A model generated the notes under the pieces. The model ran no database searches, was not told the DNA's origin, and saw only the letters and a program-made list of their open reading frames with translations. This document shows, piece after piece, positions 12,004 through 43,600 of a stretch of 64,000 bases of DNA. This DNA is from Tubiluchus corallicola (Eukaryota > Priapulida > Priapulimorpha > Priapulimorphida > Tubiluchidae), in the NCBI GenBank assembly GCA_030141605.1, contig JAQGDQ010000889.1, positions 19,291 to 83,290 on the forward strand, given 5' to 3'. Position 1 is the stretch's first letter; every line of letters begins with the position of its first letter. A program made the translations under genes and the position numbers.

Positions 12004-12976
12004 GTATCAACATTTTTGTGACTTTGTGTTAAAATGGTAGTTTCAATTGCTGTAATTAAAATAGTACATAGATTGATTGTTTTATGCCTGAATAAAAGGA
12101 GTTAGGGTAAAAGAAACAAGTTCCTGGACAAGCTCAATAGCCACTTAATGTAAGAGATTTCAGTGAGTAAAAACACATTTCAAATGACATACAATTCACA
12201 AAGTAGTGACAGGAGATATCTCTTGCCGTTTTTCTTGAATTGGGTGAGACTGTAAGACTTTTCAGAGAGTTTCTTCGAGGTCTCATGCCAGACGAGTTTG
12301 GCGTTGGGATGAGTGGTTAGGGCATCAATTTTCGTAGCCTTGGTACCCAAGAAGGACAGGTGATTTGCGTATGAAATCCAGTTAGTGAAGTAAATTTAGT
12401 TTAGTTAGTAACTAAACTTAGTTTCTGTTTTTGTAGGTTCTGTGTGGCTGTATTGCACTTATCGCGGAAATAATAATAATAACGACTGACCCTTGCTGGC
12501 AGCCCGAGACCACTGGTGCTGGCATTTGGTGCGGATTTTTCTTCATTATTGCTGGAGGCTTAGGTCTCTGTGCAGCTGGGACCAGCCAAAAAAAGAAATG
12601 CTTGATCATTTCTTTCATGGTGTTAAGTATTCTTGCTGCCGCCGTATTTGCAGCCATTCTTATAAGTTTAGCTGGTAGTTACTTAGATACATATGGTAGA
12701 GAATGTAAGGCTGCTTACTGGACCCAAATAGCATCAGCGTCTCTAGAAATGCTTGCTTCTATTTGGTCTGCGTCCCTTTGCTGCAAGGCAGTTTGTTGCG
12801 GAGCAGTAAGTAATCCAGGAGTTGTATATTATGCACCTGGTCAACAAAGTGGAGTTTTGGTTACACCAGGAGTGCAAGTTCAGCAGCAAACACAGTTCCA
12901 AGGACAGCAGCCTACAGGAGGGCAAGTGGTTCAGCCTCTTTATGCGTATGGTACGACAGTGCCAAATATGCAGTAG
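11707..12976 (+). CDS. CD20/MS4A-like four-pass membrane protein (two coding exons)
   Basis: Exons 11707-12003 and 12437-12976 join in phase 0 (TGTGCAG|GTATCA; TTTTTGTAG|GTTCTG) to give 278 aa. Residues 1-88 are a Pro/Gln/Ala-rich cytosolic tail. Four hydrophobic segments follow: ~92-115, 128-147, 154-178 and 196-215. Between them lie GIWCGFFFIIAGGLGL and a KKK turn at 151-153, the spacing seen in the CD20/MS4A fold (Trp-x-Gly at TM2, basic loop before TM3). The C-tail is again Pro/Gln-rich. MS4A proteins sit in plasma or endosomal membranes and modulate signalling or ion flux; that role is inferred from family, not from sequence. An AG (TTATTTCAG) at 11696-11697 suggests a 5' non-coding exon. 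A consensus-like GTAAGT occurs inside exon 2 near 12808 (GGAGCA|GTAAGT), but the frame beyond stays open and Pro/Gln-rich. Other tetraspan families such as TMEM176 remain possible. Confidence 0.8.
12437..12976 (+). CDS. CD20-like gene, coding exon 2
   Basis: Residues 100-278 and the TAG stop. Holds the rest of TM1, TM2-4 and the Gln/Pro-rich tail. A run of four ATA codons sits in TM1, so the start of the exon is itself a small trinucleotide repeat. Confidence 0.82.
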   Translation, partial: VLCGCIALIAEIIIITTDPCWQPETTGAGIWCGFFFIIAGGLGLCAAGTSQKKKCLIISFMVLSILAAAVFAAILISLAGSYLDTYGRECKAAYWTQIASASLEMLASIWSASLCCKAVCCGAVSNPGVVYYAPGQQSGVLVTPGVQVQQQTQFQGQQPTGGQVVQPLYAYGTTVPNMQ

Positions 12977-13860
12977 GAAACATGATAAATAGCTAATTAT
13001 TGGAGAGCACTTTTAAAAATACAGTTTTGTATCTTGATATTGCTCGTATACATCTTATATGTATTGATAAAGCAGCGAAGAAACTGTAATATTGAATAAT
13101 AATTTAAATGTTGATTTTAATGCTGTTTTTGTTGTTATTTGTTGTTAAAACTGTTACAGTGGAATAAGTTAGGTGCAGAAATTATTATGGAGTGACCTAA
13201 GCCTATGGAAATTCAAAATGCTAGATCAGAAAGTAAGCTAAAGACTATTCACTGACTTTTATCAGTCTAACTGATCGATTTTGTGACTAAAATGAATCTC
13301 CCTGAATCGTTCGTTATTTTAACTCAGATTCTCGTGATAGTACGAAAATTTGTTCAGTTGGTTTAGGTCATCAATCGATCTTGGTGCCTTAATATCATCA
13401 GTATCGATACTGTCAATTATCATTATTATTACCTATCCGTTATTATCGTCACCATTATAACCATCATGTAGCTGTCATTGCTAATATCGCCAACATTGTC
13501 GTCATAATTAACATTACTAGCATATTTACTTTTTATTTGTTCACTTATTAGTTTTCTGCGCTGTTCTGAATTCTGTTCATCTGCTGTAGCTAAGTCATAT
13601 GCAATTCATGTTTGATGTACCTTGAAGCTTTTACTGAATTTTCTTGAGCTAAACTCATAGCACTCAGTGTAGAAGCATGTCAAACTTATAAACAGAATAT
13701 TGAAATTGTAATTCTATTGGTTATACTGAATAGATAATGAAGTAAATGCAAAAATGCTTTACATAATTTTATTATTTGTTTCTCACGCGTTTAATGTTTC
13801 TAAACTGCAGATAAGCAGCAAATTTCCCCGAATGCAGCAAACATCATTGATCTATTGGCC
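12977..13860. other. Probable 3' UTR and spacer
   Basis: No AATAAA was found close to the stop. From ~13390 to 13510 there is a degenerate ATC/ATT-rich stretch. No gene recognised. Confidence 0.4.
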
Positions 13861-13865
13861 TTTTG

Positions 13866-14120
13866 AGTTTAGACCATTGAAAGCGCAAGAAAACCCTTCA
13901 TAAACAAAAAGCTTAAAAATTTGTCTTGAAATTTTATGTCACTTACATACCGCCTTTTTGCATGCAGGACATCAATTGGCAGTAACGCTATGTAAAACAT
14001 GTAAATATAAACTCCCGAGATGACCATTAGACGCAGCCAATTTGACAACAAATCATTTGAAACAAGTTCACATAACACTTAGTAAAGTTGGAAAACATCA
14101 AAACATCAGATCATTCGCAG
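13866..14120. repeat. Dispersed repeat family C (copy 1)
   Basis: Shares CTTGAAATTTTAT(G/A)(T/C)CACTTACATAC, TGCA(G)GG, ATTAGACGCAGCC and ATTTGAAACAAGTT with 63780-64000 and, in part, with 63440-63570. Likely an interspersed element of unknown class. Confidence 0.7.
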
Positions 14121-15690
14121 CATACACGTCACTTTTAAATTACTGTATCTTGTCAAAAAGATTAAAAATACGTTTTTGGCTAGTGAGTGGCGCACATTAG
14201 TGGTGAGTCAGCAATATTTTACCAATTCGTGAAAACATTTTAAATAATTAAAAATTTTCTTTTCTAGTTACATAAGTCTTTCTAGCAGGTAAGCAAAAAG
14301 CTAAGTAATATAGATTTGCATGGAAGCTTTTTTGCTACATAATTTAGCATGGCCCTTTTCTTCCCCTGATTAGGTGACGTCATGTAATAGCGCCATTGAG
14401 AACAAAAGAGTATTGCGGGAAATTTAAAATGAAGACAAACAAAAATTCCTTTCAATGCGAGTATGATATATGCATAAAATTGCCATAAAGTAATATAACT
14501 TTTTAAGGCGATTTTTCTGAAATTTACTTCAGGTACCTCCTTTCTTGTCTTTAAGCTTGCTAATGACTGAGGGATTAACAAGGTACAGATTTTTTGCCAA
14601 CAGCAATATGACATCGAGATCAGTACTTTAAGTGGTCAAAACCTGGAACAGAGACTACGATAAAACTAGAGAGCCAGTTGCTATCATTATTGCTTATCAT
14701 TACAACTCTGGTGCCGGCTAACACTGTTATTATTATTATACTTACTTATTATTACTGCACATGACTCTGCAGTTAGGGAGAATAATTCTATTAAATATCT
14801 CAAATATCACGTACGTTAATTTTACATTTACTTAAATACCAATTACGTTTGGTATTTTCCAGTTACTGTCAAGTACTGAAGTCGATGTCGTATTGCTGTT
14901 GGTGTAAATTCCTTCATATGTATAAAGCCTAATCCAAGAAATAGCTGCGGTCCACTATTGAAAAGCGTGCAATTACCCAGGAATTACCTTTTTACTTCTC
15001 TCAGGCGAGCTTCTTGAACTGCTAATATTGATGATGCATTAACAAGTTTTTGCTAAGCATTTAAATTTGAAAATTAAACATTCAGCTTCGCACATACGTT
15101 GTTGCAATTTTAACGTTATTTTCAAATTTCATGATCAAGCTATCGCATGAGTCAAATATTCCAAATAGATGAATAATAATTAAAAATGTTGAAAAACGTC
15201 TCCGGGTGGTGATATGACACATAAGGCATATGCTGTTGTTACACTACTTTAAGAAGACCGCAAATTGCACAAATTACAGATTTCTGTTAAGACTTGGTCG
15301 TAAAACATTTGCTTTCAAAATTTTAAATGTCAATGATTTTACTTTTACATCTTCTTCTATTTTTAATATTATAGGCATCTAGACTACTTCCAACTACCAG
15401 AAAAGATGAGCTTGATGCATCGCAGGAAAGAATTCTCAGCACCAACAAGTAAAAGCAACAGACAATATAACTTTCAAAAGAAAGCCAGCGGTTTGTCAGA
15501 GCCGTTTCCGAATCAAGTGGCAATGTCATCTAAATAATTATTGGACAGGCTATGCAGCAATAGAGTTAAATTTGTTAATAGGTAGTTAGGTACCATTACT
15601 CTTTATCTAATTTTCTAAATTATCGGATGCTGATGGATAAGCATATAATTATAAATATTTATCAGATTGGGTCATGATGATGCTATGCAG
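14120..15690. other. Spacer between CD20-like gene and RYBP gene
   Basis: AT-rich, with no conserved frame, clear repeat or RNA gene recognised. Confidence 0.4.
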
Positions 15691-15699
15691 AAACTGTAA

Positions 15700-15800
15700 C
15701 AAGACGGACCATGGCGGAGGGAATTGTAATCGGTGCACCAATTTTAACAGCATGCGCAGATTGCACCAGGACTAAAACGCATGCGCATCAGCGAAGTTCA
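15700..15800 (+). promoter_or_regulatory. Candidate RYBP promoter / 5' UTR with NRF1-type sites
   Basis: Two palindromic GCATGCGC words, at about 15750-15757 (GCATGCGCA) and 15777-15788 (ACGCATGCGCAT), match the NRF1 consensus; an ACCATGGCGG (YY1-like) lies at 15709-15718. They stand 150-240 bp upstream of the RYBP start codon in locally CpG-richer sequence. Seen: the motifs. Inferred: promoter function. Confidence 0.4.
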
Positions 15801-15943
15801 CTTGCTGTAGAAAAGGTCATTGGCGTTGTTACAAGTTTTTTGGTGGTGCCAAGTATCAAGAATCGTATTTTTTATTTTTATTTTCATTACATCAATTCTG
15901 TAATTGGATGACTGTAATTCTGTAGGCTTTTGGATGACTGTTC

Positions 15944-35879
<19,936 letters not shown>

Positions 35880-38755
35880 GGTGGAGAGAAAATTTCCACG
35901 TTATCGGTGGAGTAGTTAAAATGAGTTTTTTGATTCGTCTGAACTCGTTAGTGAAATCTGCGGATGAGATGGCAGGCTGGCTGAAAACAGTGTAGCCGGT
36001 TTGCTAAACAAAGTGCATGACTGACTAAAATGGAGGACAACTTTTTCATCTTGCACTTTTTCATGGATATTTCCTGTTTTGGAAAATGTTTTCCTAAAAC
36101 AACATCGAGCTGCAATCCTCATTGGGGGGCCACAAAGGCAGTAACTACCATACTTGTTTGAACTACCAGTAGATGGTGCCACTGACTACCATGTAAATGT
36201 CATCGCTTTGTTCATTGCTAAATCGATATCATTGATATAAGCTTTGATAGCTCTAGGAAATGTTTTGTGTTGTTATTTATAATTATTTTATTTATTCTGC
36301 TTTTTTATGAAACTTGTAAAAAGGTGTTTTGTCGTGAAACGATGTTCTGCATGTATAATCTATACATATAAGTGTGTCACCTGATTTGTCACAAACAGTT
36401 TTAAATGTTACCAAGGAATGATTAGAGTCATTTTATTTTGATGCACATGGGCAAATTGTTAGACTAGTTAGGAGCCATCATAGCTTTTTATTTTTAACTT
36501 AATTATTGTAGGCATGTACCTCTGTGACGGTACATAAAACTTTCTACGCATGCTGCCTATTTTTTGGAAATAGTGATTATCATTTGTGATAGTTTTTAAC
36601 GACTTTATCATTCTTACAATGGAAATAGGACCGAAGTCACATAAGCGTTTATTGTATTGGAAAATGTACGTTTCCTTTAGATTTCATCATTGTTGACTTC
36701 TCAGTGCGTTGTAAATAACGGCAAAATACCAACGACACTCAGACTGTAAACAACTGGAAAAATCGTAGGTGTTGATCAAAAAATGGTTAGAAAATCTTGA
36801 CCTTGGATTTTGAACTCGAGATCGTGTTTGGCAAGACGCCAAGTTCACTACTTTTACTCTGTGTTGAATAGTTTTGAAACCAGGCCACTCTCATTCATTG
36901 TCAGTCATGCATACAGGTTTGCACATAAATTCATGCACTATTTATTGTGAATAATTCTATATGTACAGTATTTAATTACGACTGAACTGTAATTATGTTT
37001 ATAGTCAATGTGAAACCTCAAAAGACTCCTGTGTAGATAGGATGCATAGCACAACTTTTCCAGCACAAGTGTATTGTTTGGCTTCGGTACTTCATCTGGG
37101 CTGCTTCTCTTTGGGCTCCCATAAGCAAGTAATACTGAAACCGTTTCTGTCCTTTAATTCTTTCAATACATCTCGCATTACGATTTACGCTTATTGCTCA
37201 TTAAACTAAGTAGATGTACCAGCATCTATATCTGATACGTTGCCAAGACTGGAAACCTAGTTAGGCTGATTAATGATTGCCAAAATTGTGCTATTCATTT
37301 GGAAAATATGTATAAAACAGTCGTGAGGCTGTTTGCATCGTGACGTGGAAGCTTAAGCTAAAAACTAACTAAATTTTAATCTGTGTGTTTGCATATCAAA
37401 GCCTAGACTACATTTTCCATTTTCGCATTTGTATAAATTTTATCACAAATGTCAGCCATCTAATGCAACGGCCCAGTTAGAAATATACTAGCTGCCGATA
37501 TCTGCATCGACTGTTTATTTTTTAAAAAGCTAAGGTTAAAATGAATCTGTTTTGCCTATTAACTATCGTTTGCACTGATAAAAATTGTATTTTGTTTAAA
37601 AAAACGTTTTGCCACCAATTGCCAGTGAACTGTTTAAGAGAATTTTAGGTATTCGTTTCAGTTAGACGTACAATAATTTGAAACGTGGTTTTTGATCAAT
37701 ATATAGCAGCTCTGCAATTCTTAAAATTTTTCATTTTCTTATGTATGTTGGCTGCTAGTGAGATAAGCAAAACAATTAAGCATATCATCACAAAAGGTAA
37801 AGAATGTTATTTTCAGCAATATGCACTGCAGCGGCACAGTCATTTCAGTTCAGATTTAGTTTCTGTCTCTTTTCTCATAAATTTTATCTTCTTTAGAAAC
37901 TTTCAGTGAGATTTGACAAAACAATTGCTTGGTCAATAGCTACAATTGTATGGCTATCGGTAGTCTCTAGCTGTCAGCCATTTTGTTTAAACTCATCAAG
38001 ATGGCCGAGTATCTTCAGTTATTGCTATGTTTGTAATTAGCTGCTTTGCTTATTTTATAGCTTTACAGATGGGAAATTTTTTATTTTTCAAACTTGTTTT
38101 AGGTTATGAAAAGTTTACAACCCTTTCTTGCGATAACCTGGTGTCTTTTCTTTTGAATTTTCTTTTTTTCTTACTATTCGGTGTATAAAGTGTCGTGGGT
38201 TCATTTATAGCTGACCGTTTTCTGTTTGTTTTTTTCTTGTTTTAATTTTACTGCAGTTACAATGTTACTCTTTTACAACTGTGTGAAAGAAAAACTCGAA
38301 AAAGTTGAGAAACTCCTTGTTTACACCAATTGTGTGTTTTGCAATTTTTCATTTCCGTAAATAATTGTAATTTTTTATAATTAAATGTAGTTTCTGTCTA
38401 AGTGTATGCTACTTTAGTATACTATTTATGTTTAGGCCGAATTGTATTGTTTACAATTACGCAGGTTCTGCCACATTTTCTACTATTCGTCAGTTCTAGT
38501 TGGTGCATTGTGTATGTATTGTTTATAGATAAAAATAGAAATTTTCAGTGTAATTTTTTCTGAAATTTTCTGTTTTATTGTGAAACTTTGTTTATTTAAA
38601 AAACATCCATACACCTCCGAGAACATTTCGACCCTCATAGGTCTGCTATCCTTAAAAGTAGCTGTAAAATACAAAATACGATATTGAACATGTTTGTGAA
38701 CTCGTGTTTGCTCAAACGTGTGTTAAAAATTCTTTACATATTTTCCCCAAAATGT
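35880..38755 (+). other. Probable long RYBP 3' UTR and spacer
   Basis: No repeats and no frames of note for 2.8 kb, unusual in this window. No AATAAA was found; a variant ATTAAA lies at 38380-38385, followed by T-rich sequence. Where the transcript ends is undecided. Confidence 0.4.
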
Positions 38756-39050
38756 TCATGTAAGTAAGTAAGTAAGTTTATTAGTTTATCGCCATTTTTA
38801 AAATAGCAAAATACATAACTAAGACATTTATAAATCTATACAACATACAATAATATTACAAAGTGCAAAAGTAATTATAGATTAGTGGTGAAAGGGTGGT
38901 GAAAGAACTATAAGTTATCGAGGTCAGCCACCCTCTCAGGATTGTTACTAATATGGTTAATTAGTTAATGCGCGTGTACCCGGTAATTAAAAATTATCAG
39001 ATTTTGCATTTAAGACGAATGAAAATTGAATTATTATACAAATGTGTTAA
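38756..39050 (-). mobile_element. Possible LINE 3' UTR with (TAAG)n end
   Basis: (AAGT)n followed by TTTATTAGTTTATCGCCATTTTTAAAATAG resembles the 3' ends of the family D elements in layout only. Confidence 0.3.
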
Positions 39051-39283
39051 TTTATAATAAAATAATGTTCAATAATGGGAAAGAAGAGACACACGTGACT
39101 ATCTTTAAATGATAATTTAACCATTACGTATTTAAAATTAATGTTATGAGGACATAGAGCCAAAGGAAGAAAAAAATTAATTTTTATGCTGAAATAACTG
39201 CTTTTATCGATCATTATAGTGAAATTCGTAGTTAAATGTAGATACAATTATGAACAGACTGTCTTGCACAAATTATATATTAA

Positions 39284-39530
39284 CCCTTTCAGTCCCAAAT
39301 TATTTTTTAATAAGAAAAAAATTTTTGACTTGGCACTTTTGTTCAGTATGTCCATCTTGTTTATACATAATAATTTTTTATCTACCTGTGCCCGCGTGCT
39401 AAATATAGCCTGTATCCCACGGGATACATTGAGATTCAATGGAAGCATAAAATGTGCTTCATTTTGCACCTGCTGTTAATTTTTTAAAGTATTTAAGACA
39501 TTTAGTATGCATGCTATGCTGATCTGTACA
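39284..39530. mobile_element. piggyBac-like MITE (copy 2, truncated)
   Basis: TTAA (39280-39283), then CCCTTTCAGTCCCAAATTAT and the family body to ..GATCTGTACAAAG, where it breaks. Opposite orientation to copy 3. Confidence 0.85.
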
Positions 39531-39703
39531 AAGGAAGGAAAAAGAGTAACGATCAAACACAGCCTACAAGTAGATACACTTGGTTAATATGTATAAATGT
39601 CGAATAATCTGTGATAGGTAACTTTGTGTTTTAACAATCGATATTACGCCCACGTGTGAGTTTTAAGATCAAAGAGGAATTTCGATCAGTGGAGGATAAT
39701 TAA

Positions 39704-40161
39704 CCCTTTCATACCCGTTGTATCCCGTGGGATACGAGAATATTCTCTGCCTTTAAAATTAATAAAATTTTAAAACTGACAGTTATTTGATCTGCTAATA
39801 GTTATTTTAATTTAAGCCAATAACAATGGACTAAAAATAGTGATAAAATGGCAAACTAGAAAATCTACATAGCATAAAAAACTGTGCAAGGTACAGTACT
39901 TTAGAGACGACTTTGTACAGATCAGCATAGCATGCATACTAAATGTCTTAAATACTTTAAAAAATTATCAACAGTTGCAAAATGAAGCACATTTTATGCT
40001 TCCATTGAATCTCAATGTATCCCGCGGGATACAGGCTATATTTAGCACGCGGGCACAGGTGGAAAAAATAATTATTATGTGTAAACAAGATGGACATACT
40101 GAACAAAAGTACTAAATAAAAACAATGTTCTTTTTAAAAAAATAATTTGGAACTGAAAGGG
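39704..40161. mobile_element. piggyBac-like MITE (copy 3, full length)
   Basis: 458 bp between TTAA sites (39700-39703, 40162-40165). Ends CCCTTTCATACCCG and GAACTGAAAGGG. Two near-palindromes of type GTATCCC(G/A)(T/C)GGGATAC, one near the left end and one about 140 bp from the right end. TTAA targets, CCC/GGG termini and subterminal repeats are piggyBac hallmarks. Confidence 0.9.
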
Positions 40162-40482
40162 TTAAGAAATTTTGAAATAATGTGGTATCTGTCTGGATAA
40201 AAGTCGTCCCTGCCCCTCTGTAAAGCAATTCACGTATAATCAGTAAAAACATTTTGCATTACGTCGCGTTACGTTACGTTACGTTACAATGCATTCAATT
40301 ACATTACAACAGAATTCAACAGCTACAATGACAAATTGTTGTTATCGCTGCCGTCGTTTTCGTTGTTGTCAATGTTATTGACGTTGCCACTGTTGCCGCT
40401 GCTGTTGATGGCGATGGTATTGCTGATGCTGTTTGTGAATTATCAACTAACAATGAAAATTGAAGTTCTAAGAATGCAGTTT

Positions 40483-40488
40483 TTTATT
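40483..40488 (-). other. Polyadenylation signal of rhodanese gene 3
   Basis: AATAAA on the minus strand, about 136 nt after the TAG stop at 40624. Confidence 0.5.
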
Positions 40489-40623
40489 ACTTTTTAGCGT
40501 CTTTTACACGAAAAACTTGTTGCTTCAAGTTATACATCGCTTACTTCGTTAAACTTAGATTTGGGGGGAACAAATAAGCGAATAATTTTCTTTCTGCACT
40601 GTAGATGTCAGCACCTTCTCACA

Positions 40624-40696
40624 CTACGCACCACAGCAATGTTTCTGCGTCTCCTGCTGCGTAGATGACCATTCAAGCCACCCTCCACCGTAACTT
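40624..40696 (-). CDS. Rhodanese gene 3, exon 4
   Basis: Acceptor CCTAGGGTTAG|AAG, phase 2. Encodes SYGGGWLEWSSTQQ and a short Cys-containing tail to TAG. The GGxxxEW motif closes the rhodanese fold. Confidence 0.75.
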
Positions 40697-43600
40697 CTAA
40701 CCCTAGGAAATTTAAACAAAACATTTTAACTTCTAATAGACAACCCCTGTTTCTGCTACCAAGGGATACGTTTTAGAAGTTCATAATTTTATAGGATTTA
40801 ATAGTTTTCAGTTATATTTATTTCCGTTAATAATCAAAAAATCACATCTTCTACAACTACGATAAAAATACGGGGCTCAGTAATTCTTGACGTAAATCGC
40901 TTAACGCACCGATTTGATGTCTGGCATAGCCTAGACAGTCCCATTGCTAAGTGGGATTAAAACTGAGAAAAATTCCAGGCGAGGAATAACTTTCAAGTCA
41001 ACTCTTCATCCCTTGTGATAAGGAAGGGGACCTACTGCTGCTGCTTGAGCTGTCACTACGTTGACAAACAGGTAGGCCTATGCTTTGCGTTTGTGTTTTA
41101 TAGCTCTCTCTACAGGTTGAAAGTACTACGGCCAAACCACGTTGAAAACACCTGTTATCGTCTGATCACCGAAGTTAAGCAACGTAGAGCCTGGTTAGTA
41201 CTTGGACGGGTGACCGCCAAAGAATACCAGGTGCTGTAGGCTAGCGGGATGCCCACACTGTATCTCGACACTAGGAGGAGGAGCTGCACAAGCAACCAAC
41301 GGCTAGAGGGCGGAGAAGGTCAAGTGACCCAACGGCCATGTGTAGAGGAGTAAACCTTCCAAGTCAGAGGTGGAGCCCCGAAGGCGGACCAGTGCAACAT
41401 GCTCACTGACTCTGGCAGCTCCTGCAGCCAACCTGGCGCCAAACGTATCGCTCCGCTTTCCTTTGGACTACACCAGGGAAGAAGAGAGGGAGTTCCTGCG
41501 GTCTGGGCAACTCAGGATCTCCATACACCTTGCCCAGGCGTGCGCCCTGGAGACGTTCAAGGATCGCACTGCTCAGCCACAGTCGACACTGCAGCTCCAT
41601 CAATGTGATCAGTAACTGACTCTCTTGGCACACATTTCCGATACAGAAGGATGCCAACAACAGGTTGAAAGCCATTCACGACGGATTCTGAGAATACGAA
41701 AACAGAATACTCTTAGACTAACGAAATTATGGGATACACTCAAACGGAGCCACCCTCTAACTAGGGAAGAGATGGAGTTCATGTTGTCTGGGCAACTCAG
41801 GATCTCCATACACCTTGCCCAGGCGTGCGCCCTGGAGACGTCCAAGGATCGCACTGCTCAGGAACAGTCTGCGCTGCAGCTCCATCAATATGATCAACAA
41901 CTGACTCTCTTGGCGCACACTTCCGAGACAGAAGGATGCCAACATAACATACGAAAACAGAATATTCTTAGACTAACGAAATTATGGGATACACTTAAAC
42001 GGAGCCCCCTCTAACTCGCTTGTCTTGAACATTTTCTACTTGCAATAGTTTTGATCGACATTTGCATAACACAAAATAAACTTATTGTAGATTTTCTAAA
42101 TAAACTGGAATAGCTAGCTTCTGTTTGTCAAAGGAAATATTCTTTAAGAAATACCACTATTTTACAATTTTTGCAAACCAAATTAACACATATTTCAACT
42201 GCATGGAAAAACTGACTTTTTTACCAAATGTAAATAAAGGCTGAGGCTGCAGCCTATACTGGCCTATAGGGTAATCCGGCCTTTCCTAGATCACAATTTA
42301 GAGACTATTTCTTAGATGAACGAGTCCTACTTTGTGTATCCCAAATCCATGGCAAGTCTGAGCGCCTGTGCGCTCCTGTTACCGCTCCTGCATGTGAACA
42401 CGACTTCTGAGTCAAGTTCCGGCTTGTCATGACCGTACGTTTGTTTGAATGAAACTTTATCCATGTTCAAAGCCTGAACAAGTTGCGGCACTGAAATGGT
42501 GAAGAACATTTGTGTGCATGAAGTTTTACTAAGAGTTGGCAAACTCAACTACAAAGACACTTTTTAGTATAGAAGTATTTTGTACAGGGTGTTTCAAAAG
42601 AAACACGTGACACAGTGTAATAACAAAAACGCTGTAAGCACATCAATATTACACCATATGAAGTGCGGTAAGTGGACTCATACCAAGTTATATAGCAGAA
42701 AAGTTAAAGTAATTACAATCACACAAATATACAATAATAATTTCAAGTCATTTTGTAATTATTTTTCATGTTTCTATTGCCGCGTTTCTTTTGGATCGCC
42801 CTGTATGTACCTGTAAGTAGCTAAACACAGCATTCAGTGCAAGAATTATTTATTAGTTAAACTAATGGTGTTAGCTGGAGTTGTCGTTAAAGCATGTATC
42901 TGAAAGAATAGGAATTTGTCTGCGTCATGTGTATTGTCTGGCATACTTAATGACAATAGACTATTTGTTGTTTGCACCGCTTAACCCTTTCATACCCCTT
43001 GTATCCCGTGGGATACGAGAATATTTTCTGCCTTTAAAATTAATAAAATTTTAAAACTGACAGTTATTTGATCTGTTAATAGTTATTTTGATTTAAGCCA
43101 ATAACAATAGACTAAAAATGGTGATAAAATGACAAACTAGAAAATCTACATAGCATAAAAAACTGCGCAAGGTACAGTACTTTAGAGACGACTTTGTACA
43201 GATCAGCTTAGCATGCATACTAAATGTCTTAAATACTTTAAAAAATTATCAGCAGTTGCAAAATGAAGCACATTTTATGTTTCTATTGAATCCCAATGTA
43301 TCTCGTGGGATACAGGCTATATTCAGCACGCGGGCACAGGCAGAAAAAAATAATTATTATGTGCAAAGAAGATGGACATACTGAACAAAATTATCAAGCC
43401 AAAAATTTTTTTCTTATTAAAAAAATAATTTGGGACTGAAAGGGTTAATAAAAGCCTGCGCCTTAGACTGTAGTTTACCAATAGTTAGCTGAAATATTAT
43501 TATGAAACTTTATTTGTGATTATAATAATTTGAGTTAATAGCTAATATAATGGTGTACGTAGTCTAGAATGACTAAAATAACTATATAAAAATTTGATGC

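Noticed and set aside
15711-15911. 66-aa frame MAEGIVIG... as the RYBP start
   Set aside because: It is in a different frame from METKKSPSR, has no similarity to RYBP, and no donor joins it in phase; it probably lies in the 5' UTR or promoter.
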